NCBI GenBank assembly: GCA_001414485.1
Contig: LLEY01000318.1
Location: 1 to 30,920 of the forward strand
Length of the DNA: 30,920 bases
Origin: Calycina herbarum
Taxonomy: Eukaryota > Ascomycota > Leotiomycetes > Helotiales > Pezizellaceae
Reading direction: 5' to 3'
The first letter of the stretch is position 1, and every line of letters begins with the position of its first letter. Below, piece after piece: positions 20,114-28,443 of the stretch. The translations under genes were made by a program, and so were the position numbers. The notes under the pieces are model-generated. The model was not told the origin of the DNA. It saw only the letters and a list, made by a program, of their open reading frames with translations, and made no database searches.

Positions 20114-21244
20114 ATGGCCAACGTCGCTTTTAATGTCATCGGTCTCCTCTTTGGAGTGGTTGCAATGGCTCCAATGCTGGAATCTATGCTTCCTTCCAAG
20201 ACAGATAGGGAGACAACCGTTCGAATTGGTGTTGGCACCTCTATCAAAGGCAGCGATACCACCGGAGGCAACACACCTGGTATCCGCATCTTCGATGTTA
20301 TGGGACGTGATATCGGCGAAGCTAGAGGTAGTAAAAGTGTACTTGCAGATGGAGGATTCAAAGACATCGTTGTTACTGCCAGTTCCGACAAACAGGGGCG
20401 TCAGGCACAATACATCTCAGTTTCCAAGGGAGGAAATGATGCACTTTGCATCTCATATATCTCCGTCACTTGGCCAGATGGACAGCAAAAGGCATGGTAT
20501 GGTGATGTGGGATACCAATGCGGTGGCCATTGGTACAATTCTCAAACTATTATTGGCGATGACAACTATCAGCCAAAGTGTATGTGGATTGATGGCGACA
20601 AATCCAACGGTATCACTACTCAGGGCATGGGCATCCACATCACCGATTTCACTGCTACCGCGGAACGCGCTCAAGCATATGCTGATGACGGAGACACCAT
20701 GTGCAAGTCCAAACCTCGCTTCCACCTTTACGACGACTTAAAATCGGACTACTTCTTGCCTTACTTCAACCCTCCTCTCGAGTACGACACCAACCTCGTC
20801 GACAAAGACCGCGCAAAGGTCCTCGTCGATGGTGCCTCAACTGGAAAGCTCCCCCCAAAGAACAAGAAGCGCAGTGGTCGCGAGACTCGTGCTCTCCACG
20901 CCAAACGTCACACTTTCCCCGGCAAATTGGTCACCAGCAAGAACCACGCCCACAGTGCCAGGGAGCTCTGTGAGAGCAACAGATCTTTGGGTCCTGACTT
21001 CGTTTCCATCCCTGAGGGTCTCTTCTGCGATATGTCTGAGAAGGAGTTGTGGCCTGTTTGTGGAAAAGATAAGAAGACCAGCTGCTTCGATCTGGCTACC
21101 ACTGCCATGATTGCCAAGATTGGTAATGCTACTATTTCTACTCCTGTCAACTCTACTGCGATTGCAAAGATCCACTCCAGAAGGGATGTTACCACTGGAC
21201 GAATTGTTCCAGAGAAGGAATATGATAATGTTTCCGCTTGGTAG
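20114..21244 (+). CDS. 376-aa secreted Cys-containing protein of unknown function
   Basis: Single exon with CACAATGG start context. The N-terminal hydrophobic segment (VAFNVIGLLFGVVAMAP) fits a signal peptide. Eight cysteines occur at 112, 136, 156, 197, 286, 305, 316 and 324. The conserved-looking core is ALCISYISVTWPDGQ, WYGDVGYQCGGHW, NYQPKCMWIDGDKSNG and GMGIHITDF (about 110-180). Its Trp-Tyr-Gly-Asp and Gly-Cys-Gly runs recall a secreted beta-rich fold. A basic stretch with dibasic sites (KNKKRSGRETRALHAKRH, about 250-266) could be cut by a Kex2-type protease, splitting the protein into two Cys-containing halves (four Cys each). Proteins with this core are widespread in plant- and insect-associated ascomycetes, from recollection; no function is known. 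The C-terminus has no anchor. Confidence 0.85.
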   Translation: MANVAFNVIGLLFGVVAMAPMLESMLPSKTDRETTVRIGVGTSIKGSDTTGGNTPGIRIFDVMGRDIGEARGSKSVLADGGFKDIVVTASSDKQGRQAQYISVSKGGNDALCISYISVTWPDGQQKAWYGDVGYQCGGHWYNSQTIIGDDNYQPKCMWIDGDKSNGITTQGMGIHITDFTATAERAQAYADDGDTMCKSKPRFHLYDDLKSDYFLPYFNPPLEYDTNLVDKDRAKVLVDGASTGKLPPKNKKRSGRETRALHAKRHTFPGKLVTSKNHAHSARELCESNRSLGPDFVSIPEGLFCDMSEKELWPVCGKDKKTSCFDLATTAMIAKIGNATISTPVNSTAIAKIHSRRDVTTGRIVPEKEYDNVSAW

Positions 21245-21870
21245 ATTTGGGGAAGAGTTTTGAAATTTTCTTTTGTAGAGCATTGAGGCAACAGGATCTC
21301 GGGGGAAATCATCTGCATCTTTGTAATTTTTGTACGCATTTTTGGGAGTTCTTTTTGGTACACTTTTGGTGTTTTCTGTACATATTTACTTGGAGAGAGA
21401 TTTAGTGTTGAATAAGAAATAATCCAAAAATATGGTTCATCGCTTATGATAGTGATCTGTGTTCTAGTATGACAATTTAAGATTGATTGCGAAAGTAAAC
21501 AAAGTAAAAGCGGCAGTAACACTCCGGGTCGTACCTGCCTACCTAGCTCATTGTTCTAGCTTTCTAGGGTACTTCAAGGTAACTAACCCAACTACTTGGG
21601 ACAATCTAGAATATTAACCTAGGTCGCTTAGAACAATGAAGATTAATTGTCCCAAAGTAATTAGGGCAATACAGCGAAGGCTGGCACACCGAGATATATA
21701 CTGTCGTTTTGTTGTCACCTTCTCCAGGCTGAGCCAGGCTCAAGCCAGGCTTATTTGAGCGGGCCGACCCGACCCTGTAAGCTCAGCCCCAACGCTACCT
21801 AGTAATCGAGTACTCTCGCTCTCTCTTCTCCTCTTGACAGCTCCACAATCTACTCTACAACAACAGCACG
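21245..21870. other. Intergenic region with interleaved short inverted repeats
   Basis: 3' flank of the secreted-protein gene, then the promoter of the ankyrin gene. Two 10-bp inverted pairs interleave at 21549-21655 (see findings). AGCCAGGCT-like units repeat near 21725-21752. No gene seen. Confidence 0.5.
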
Positions 21871-23194
21871 ATGCAATTCCTAGAACTTCCTTTGGACATC
21901 TTCAAGATCGTGATTGCCTTTACGGTACAGGATTTGGGGTTGAAACAGTCCATGAAAGCTCGCCTTGCATGTCGTATGTAATGCCAGCATAGCTACCCCT
22001 CTCCTCTCCTCCCCTGCCACCCTCACCTCATCTCACTTCACGATGCAATCAGCTAACTTTTTACCCTTCGCAGGCATCTTCGCAGATGAAATCCTCGACG
22101 CTGTCATCGAAACAAGGGTTATAGAGGAGGTCAAAGAGCGGACCATGAAGTTTTTGGTGAGACTTGATCATCACCACCATGTGATTGCACGATACCTTTA
22201 CCACCGCGTTCGCACTGATGGACCCATTACCCATTTCTGGATCACGACTGTTCGCGAAACGTGCCGGATTCTCGCCCAACATACCAATTCAGAAAATGAT
22301 ACTGCGCGAGTGGAACTACTTGAGCGAAGCGCTTGCTTGTGCCTGGCCGTGAGGGAAGGCTCTTCCGTATTCGAGAAATTGAGCAAGGAAGAAGCTGAAT
22401 TCAGTGCCGAGTCTGAGGCCGGACGCACTTTGGCCAACTCCCTTGCGTTGGCGGCATGGATGGGCGACAAGACCTTGGTAGTGTCGCTCAAACATAGCCC
22501 GGATTGGTTGGATTCAGATCCAGATCCAGAATCATTCTTTGGGAGGCCATCATGGGCAGCGGCTGCTCAGGGCCACGCCGATATAGTGCAGTTCTTCCTG
22601 GACCAAGGCGCTTCCCCTTGCCAGCCCGAATCTTCTGAAGCGCCTAGCTTTGAACTTTCCAAAACCCCTCTCGGTGTGGCGGCGTACATGGGCCACGAAA
22701 ACATCACCCGGCTCTATCTACAGCCACCATATTACCGCGCGGAGGTGCGGCCTGAACTACGCTCTGCAGTTTTCTATGCCGCAGAAGGCAACCAGCCAAC
22801 TACTCTCAAATATATTCTGGAACACTACAGGGAAACCTCAACACCGCATGCTTTCCTGTACGCAATCGATGGTGCCCTCGTGGCGAGCTGCAGACGAGGG
22901 GCTCCTCTGTCCGTCCGTATTCTTTTGGACTACGGTGCGGATGCGAACGAGTCAGACACCATTTCACACTCCTGTCTGCAACTAGCTGCGATTTCTGGTG
23001 ATACGCAAGTCGTCAAGATGTTGCTAGAAGCGGGCGCTTCGCTCGAGGCTGATTGCTGGGTACACCGTCGTACCTCTACCAGACGCCTCCAAAAGAGGCG
23101 TCAAGCGAGTGCGTTGGTGGAGGCAAGCCGTAGAGACAATCATGCCCTTACAAAACTTATAGCTGATAAACAGCAAGAGCTCAGTAAGAGCTGA
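21871..23194 (+). CDS. Ankyrin-repeat protein with F-box-like N-terminus
   Basis: Two exons, 21871-21973 and 22074-23194, 407 aa; the 100-nt intron has GTATGT, GCTAAC and CAG signals. The N-terminus MQFLELPLDIFKIVIAF resembles the LP.ei...I opening of F-box-like segments common in fungal ankyrin proteins. An all-helical region (about 40-150) leads into ankyrin units. These include SWAAAAQGHADIVQFFLDQG, TPLGVAAYMGHENITRLYLQ, LRSAVFYAAEGNQPTTLKYI and CLQLAAISGDTQVVKMLLEA. The C-terminus is basic (RRTSTRRLQKRRQASAL) and ends in a Lys/Gln-rich tail. Such proteins act as protein-binding scaffolds; partners are not predictable. Starting at the ORF's later Met instead would lose the LP.. opening, so exon 1 is included. 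Confidence 0.85.
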
Positions 23195-23668
23195 ATGGCG
23201 AGGGGTTTCAAGGTACTGTTCTTATTAGCTAAGAACCAGGGGTTGAGAATTTATCCGGAGAATTGTAGCTTTCCTAATTTCTAACAACCATCTCAATGTT
23301 CCTTCTGCGTTGCGAATAGGCACCTAGGTATGTAACAAGATAATTCTTCCTGAGGAAGTCATTTCTTCATCGCCCTTTCTAGTTCCTTCCCTATCACCCG
23401 CCCCTCGGTAGAATAATGTTATTTTTCCTTTCGACATTTTCTACTTGGGAACTTCGCATGGCTGGTAGGATTTCAAGAACATTCAAGGCTGTTACCCAGA
23501 AGCAATGTGCAACGATTGTTTGGTAATATATGTCAAGAAGTAGAGATTGTTATTTTTTCGTTTCCTAGAAACTATTCCCTTGCTCTAACGATCTTGGCTC
23601 TCAACACACCCTGTCCATCCTTTCTATCGTCGCTCCAAACTTCAAACAATTTTGTATGATCGCAGCTG
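23195..23668. other. Convergent 3' intergenic region
   Basis: Lies between the ankyrin gene (plus) and a 2EXR gene (minus). The second copy of a 23-bp motif abuts the 2EXR stop codon (23647-23669). No gene seen. Confidence 0.5.
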
Positions 23669-24616
23669 TTAACTGTTGGGACAACAATTGCGATTGTCAT
23701 TGTGATCCCCGCAAATTCGACAAGTAAACAACTCTCCACCCCGACGCAAAAGCTTCCATCGCATCTCCACTTTCCGCTCCGAATCGATCCCCACGGCAGG
23801 TTTGAAGATTCCCATGGCCCGCTTATGGCAACGGTCTACGGGAATAGACTCAAACTCGATCAATCCAGGTTTGCGCCTACCCTCGTCGTTCCAAATTCCT
23901 GCAATTGACTCTCTTTCTTCACAGAACGTGAAATCACCCGCGCCAACCTCACAACAATCTCTTGCGATAAACCAAACCTCTCCCAATTGAGGGAAGACAA
24001 CATTTTCCTCCAATGGATATCTGCCCCCATCATAACAGTAGGTCCTAGCCCGGCCCACTGTGTCGTTCACCTCCCAGGCTACCAAGCGAATTGACTTGAG
24101 CAGGTGGATTGTCTTGAGGGCGTTGAGACTCGCAGTCACATCTGCATGACGGCCAATCACAAAAGCATCAGCCGGACCAATGTACAATGTGTCGACATGA
24201 GGGTTGAAGTAGGAGGTCGGAAAGGATTTCACTATGTTGATAGTCTTCTTCCCCTCCTCGGCGTTTTGTGGCAGCTTTGGCCAAATTGTTGGGGCGAGGG
24301 GAACCAATGGAGACCAGCTCTTCAAGAACTCTTCGCGGGCTTCGTGATTAACGTGGGAGATCATCTGTGCGGGTAATGGTGCTTGACTTTGTTTTGGGCT
24401 GAGCCAGATGCCGAGGCAAGGGTTGTAAATTATTTCGACGACGCGGGGAGTTTCTTCCATGGCAAGCTTCCAGATACAGAGGCGGGTTTCGGTGGGCATG
24501 GTTGGGAATGATGCCGTTACTTTTTCGAGTTCGTCATGCTTTGCTGGTAATTCGGGGTCGTGGATCGTGACTTCGTTGAGGCGGGTTGCCAGCTCTGAGG
24601 GGGATGGTTGAGCCAT
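23669..24616 (-). CDS. 2EXR-domain protein
   Basis: Minus strand, 315 aa from MAQPSPSELATRLNEV. The 2EXR core is FPTMPTETRLCIWKLAMEET (from about residue 37), followed by PRVVEIIYNP. SHVNHEAREEFLKSW (the HxNxExR block) and VDTLYIGPADAF (the D-T-x-Y strand) come next. The C-terminus is Cys/His-rich (FTCRICGDHNDNRNCCPNS), which may bind metal. An upstream in-frame ATG at 24685 would add 23 residues; the internal ATG has a strong ACAATGG context and is preferred. A well-formed intron (24743-24796, minus strand, GTGAGT...GCTAAC...ACAG) lies upstream in what appears to be the 5' leader, supporting transcription in this direction. Function of the family is unknown. Confidence 0.8.
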   Translation of the reverse strand: MAQPSPSELATRLNEVTIHDPELPAKHDELEKVTASFPTMPTETRLCIWKLAMEETPRVVEIIYNPCLGIWLSPKQSQAPLPAQMISHVNHEAREEFLKSWSPLVPLAPTIWPKLPQNAEEGKKTINIVKSFPTSYFNPHVDTLYIGPADAFVIGRHADVTASLNALKTIHLLKSIRLVAWEVNDTVGRARTYCYDGGRYPLEENVVFPQLGEVWFIARDCCEVGAGDFTFCEERESIAGIWNDEGRRKPGLIEFESIPVDRCHKRAMGIFKPAVGIDSERKVEMRWKLLRRGGELFTCRICGDHNDNRNCCPNS

Positions 24617-25659
24617 TGTTTGGTTGGTGATGTTTTGCTTCTTCTCTCTCCTAAGCCAACCTCTCAGTTTCATCCCAAAACACATTCCTGTTCCACTGCT
24701 TTGGGTTCGTACTCGTGGATTGCGTGGGGAAGCTGTGCACTTCTGTTTGAGAGGTTAGCTTGTATTGGTGTAGTCATGGAAAAGTGTTGGACTCACCAAG
24801 AGTATGATCAAGGTTGGAAAGGCGCAAATACAACTTGATCTTTCATGCTCTGAGAAGGAGGAGTTGTGTTGAAAAGTTGGAGGACTGCGGGGAAGGGGAG
24901 AGCAGGTATTTGCCTACAGCTCAGACGGGGGATTCTTGTGCCGTTGAAGAGTGTTCGCTGGAGCGTATGCTGCATTCCGGAAGTTCTGGAATTGCGGTGA
25001 GTCTTTATGGGATTGGTTTGGGCATATTCATTCCCCAGCTTTGCCGTTTGCTGGAAATCCTGATATCACTTCCAAACCGCATATGCACAACTACAAACGC
25101 TCACTGAAGGTGGGTGCTCTTCATGTACTCCATTTGGTATCCCCAAAACGCCCGAATTTATATCCAGTTGCCAGTGCAGTTTCTGTGCATATGCTCTGGA
25201 AGTGATAGAGATATCAAACTGTATATTCACCTGGACTCACCCTATTGTTAGTAGATTTGTTGTTTTCCGTTTGACAAAATGGCTTCAGTACCGCATACTG
25301 TTGCAGCATTTTATGCAGTCACGCAGTCGCATATACAGTCATGTGGTCACAAAAACAAACGCTCCCAAAGGCTCACCAAGAACAATTTTATGCTTATTGA
25401 AAGTTTCTGTCAACACTGGGTTCTTCCCATTGCATTTATTCTTTCATTTTAGGTCTTCTGTCTCAAAGATCTTTGCGTGCTCTCTGACTTGCTCCTAACA
25501 AAAGACATCTCCAATCTTGCAAGTTCCGTAACACAAAATAACTCTCCCAATCCTGATAGCATCTCCAAGAATCGGCCTCTCGCTCACAATCATCCTCCGC
25601 CATTCAGCACCAGACTCAAACCAACTAGGTATCTTAGCACATAAAAGGAACAACAAACT
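24617..25659. other. Upstream and intergenic region, including a 5'-leader intron
   Basis: The left part is the leader of the 23669-24616 gene, with a likely leader intron at 24743-24796. The rest, to the 3' end of the next minus-strand gene, has no credible coding frame. Confidence 0.5.
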
Positions 25660-26740
25660 TTAAAGATAAATCCAAGGATTCTCCTTCCATCCCTTAGGAA
25701 AGAAGCAATGCATCTGACCGTGTTTCAAAAATGTAATGTCCAACTCCTCGCCCTTGGCAAAACTTCTATCTCTGGTGTGACGCCATCCCCACTTCAAATT
25801 CCGCTCCAATTTCTGCAACAAAAACCAATCAACCGTCCCCTGATGAAGCGAGAGTTCCCCATCCGCCTCCTGCTTAAACAAAGTCTCGTGCATAACTTCT
25901 AATGTGAGAGACTTCAGTCCTGGACATAAAAGGATTGCCAGGGCGAGATCTTTGTAGAAGTTTACCGTGTTGTCGTCGGTTATCATCACTCGGGGGTCGA
26001 ATCGCGGGTCGATTGTGGGATTCATTCGGATGGCTAGGTTGCGCATTAGGGAGGTGTTGTTTGAGCGGGGGTCGAGCAGGCATTGATGGTGCAGGATCCA
26101 TTTTATGAATTGGGGGCGCTCGAAGAAGATTGTGTCGATCTTGTAGTCGATGTAGAGACCTGGTCCAATGGGTCCGCAGGCGCAGCTAAAGCAGATTGAG
26201 TAGTGGTCTAGGGCGAGTTGTCGGAATTCGTGGCATGTGTGAAGGAGGGGTGTTGGGACGGATTCAATTATGTTTTTGTCAGAGACGACGGAGTCCCAGA
26301 GTGTGCCTTAATGATCAGTTACCTTTCTGAGTTCGAAGAGCGATTTCAGGATAGAGATAAAGGAGAGTTTCGCGTACTATATTCGCGTCTTTTGGGGGCA
26401 ATTTGCTATTCTTACCATTCATATCAAGCTCTGGATATAGCGGAGCCTCGGAGGCAGGAAAGAAGGGGATTATTCGAGGACCGGGAAGCAGGAATTTCCA
26501 AATCTCTCTGCGCAGTTCAGGAAGCAAGTTTCTAAATATCGTGAAAATTCTTCCCTCCTCAAATCGACGGACGCGTTCCTCTTCAGGGCGACGAAGACGG
26601 CGTTTCTCGAATGACTCGGGAGACCAATTCGCGCTGGCTTCTTCGGCAATTGTTTTCATGAGGCGGAAGCCCCAATCCTTCTGCGATTCGTTTGGTAATT
26701 TTGGGAAGATAGTTTCCGTTTCTGCCTGGGCAGGGGACAT
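25660..26740 (-). CDS. 2EXR-domain protein
   Basis: Two exons on the minus strand, 26740-26416 and 26306-25660, 323 aa. The 109-nt intron runs from GTAAGA to an AAG acceptor with a CTGAT branch site, joining in phase as ...LDMNG/TLWDSV... The N-terminus is basic and charged (EKRRLRRPEEERVRRFEEG), then FRNLLPELRREIWKFLLPGP (from about residue 69) gives the family signature. TPLLHTCHEFRQLAL and GLYIDYKIDTIFF are the remaining blocks, and a Cys trio (CFSCACG) sits between them. Reading through the intron would stop at a TGA, so splicing is required. It is tandem, same strand, with the 23669 gene, suggesting local duplication followed by strong divergence. The hAT-like element starts 194 bp upstream of its ATG. 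Confidence 0.8.
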
Positions 26741-26925
26741 CGTGGTAGTGGAGCGGAGTGGAGTGAGTGGAGTGGAGTGGTGGGATGAGCGGGTTTGGTT
26801 TGGGGTTGTTGAAGGAATAAACTGCGAGGGAAAAAAGTGATAAGAACTGTTATAAATGATAAGTGCAGAGAAATTAATTTCCGGAAAATAGCCGGCTGAA
26901 AAGACTCTCAAGTGAATGATGTTTG

Positions 26926-26933
26926 GTTAAGCG
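26926..26933. repeat. Target-site duplication, left copy
   Basis: GTTAAGCG immediately outside the left end of the hAT-like element, identical to 27398-27405. Confidence 0.85.
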
Positions 26934-27397
26934 CAGTGTGGGAAATGAGTAGAGTAGAGTAGAGTTGTGGGTACCTACTCTACTCTACTTAACAGATTTT
27001 AAGTACTACTCTACTCTACTCAAGAGTACTCTGAGTGGAGTAGAGTACTACTTAAGTAGTACAGGAGGGCTGGGTCTCAAAGTGACGTCAGAGGTAGCGA
27101 TGAAGAAGAAAGAAAAGAAGAAGATAGAGAAAGAGATTAATTATAAAGATAACAACCTTGTTACTAGCTAGACCTTAGTCTTATTACTCTTTTATCTTCT
27201 ATATCTTTTATAAATACATAATAATTACTTATATACTTAAGATTTATATATCTTATTTACTACTTAGAGTACTACTTGAGTAGTTTTAAGTAACTACTCT
27301 ACTTTACTTAATAAAGTTGCTACTTAAACTCTACTCTACTCTACTCTGAGTGACTCTGAATACTACTTAAGTACTTAAGTAATCTTTGCCCACACTG
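26934..27397. mobile_element. Non-autonomous hAT-like MITE, 464 bp
   Basis: The ends are CAGTGTGGG (26934-26942) and CCCACACTG (27389-27397), perfect 9-bp inverted repeats that stay similar for about 18 bp (15 of 18). They are flanked by a perfect 8-bp direct duplication GTTAAGCG. An 8-bp TSD and TIRs beginning CAG are hallmarks of the hAT superfamily. Just inside both ends lie arrays of TAGAG/GAGTA and TACTC pentamers in both orientations (about 26947-27062 and 27257-27382), like the subterminal transposase-binding repeats of hAT elements. The middle is AT-rich and purine-biased and encodes no transposase, so mobility would need an enzyme from elsewhere. The intact TSD suggests a fairly recent insertion. 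Confidence 0.85.
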
Positions 27398-27405
27398 GTT
27401 AAGCG
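27398..27405. repeat. Target-site duplication, right copy
   Basis: GTTAAGCG immediately outside the right end of the hAT-like element, identical to 26926-26933. Confidence 0.85.
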
Positions 27406-28443
27406 ATTGTTTTTGTCATTGTGCGATATGTGTTAGGGAACTGAAAGACAGAACAAGCTTCAGTGAAAACTGAAGATAATAGATAACTGTGAAATATAAT
27501 TGCTTTAAGTTACTCTGTTTGATTCATTTAATTGTTCTAAATGTTCCTCACAATTCAATTAGAAAATAGAAGTTATAGGAATCAAAAAATACTTCCTGTT
27601 TTTTTTGACCATAATTGCGCCTAGTCACTTTATAGATATGAAATGGTTTTCCTAGAAGTTCTTGTAAAGTGGAATTTATTAGGTACTGTGAAGATATATA
27701 TTTTAAAGCGAAAGTTGAAAAAAGGAAAAATTGCTCGTGATGAAGAATTATAGTGGAATAAGTAGTGCTTTTATAAGAATAAATACTCTAGCGTGCCAAG
27801 CTACGCATGATAGATACGGATGATTCAAGATTCTGATATTTCTGCACATTTTTAATATAACAACAACATACTCAAGTCATGTGGACGAGCTTCGCGTGAG
27901 TGAGTATCAATAATTATAACTAGAATGTTGTTCTTGTTGATTTGTTCTTCTTATTAATATGGTTAAATCAAAATCCTATTACAAAGAAAATTAAACAGCA
28001 TTTCCAATGATAGCAGTGACGATCTACACTACAATAAGCTTAGATCGCCCTCGCTTTTATTTTCTACAACTGTGGCGGAATGATGTGGCGGTGTAAGGGC
28101 TGAGCGACTTTATCGCAGTACCAAAGGCGGTGACGAATCCTGTCATTAGTCAACTTCAGTTAACTCACTTGGAATGGAATCATTTTGGATAAAACCTTGA
28201 TAGAATATCTACCCTACGGAGGTTCGGGCGTTGAAAAATTCCGTTTTGCGGCCGTATTAGGAATCACTCTTGATTGGTCCCTGAGCCCAAAGGCCCCATA
28301 GTTATGCTGACGACCAACTTTCTTGCCTTATGTCCGTTGCACCACTGCAGCATTTGGAATTACCCAACATCACCCAGCTCCAATTGTGAGCAATAGACAA
28401 GTTCATCCTCCGTACCGTCCCTCCATTTTGCTGTGGGTCTAGA
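27406..28443. other. Intergenic region upstream of the transcription factor
   Basis: AT-rich to about 28030, then more balanced promoter-like sequence. No credible gene; the frame at 28302-28532 (minus) is antisense to the promoter and first exon of the transcription factor. Confidence 0.5.

Noticed and set aside
20837..21522. Minus-strand frames of 148 and 204 codons over the 20114 gene
   Set aside because: Antisense to a strong single-exon secreted protein; no motif of their own.
26947..27382. GAGTA/TACTC arrays considered as a CRISPR array or microsatellite
   Set aside because: Units are in both orientations, without spacers, bounded by TIRs and an 8-bp TSD, and the sequence is fungal; they are subterminal repeats of a hAT-like element.
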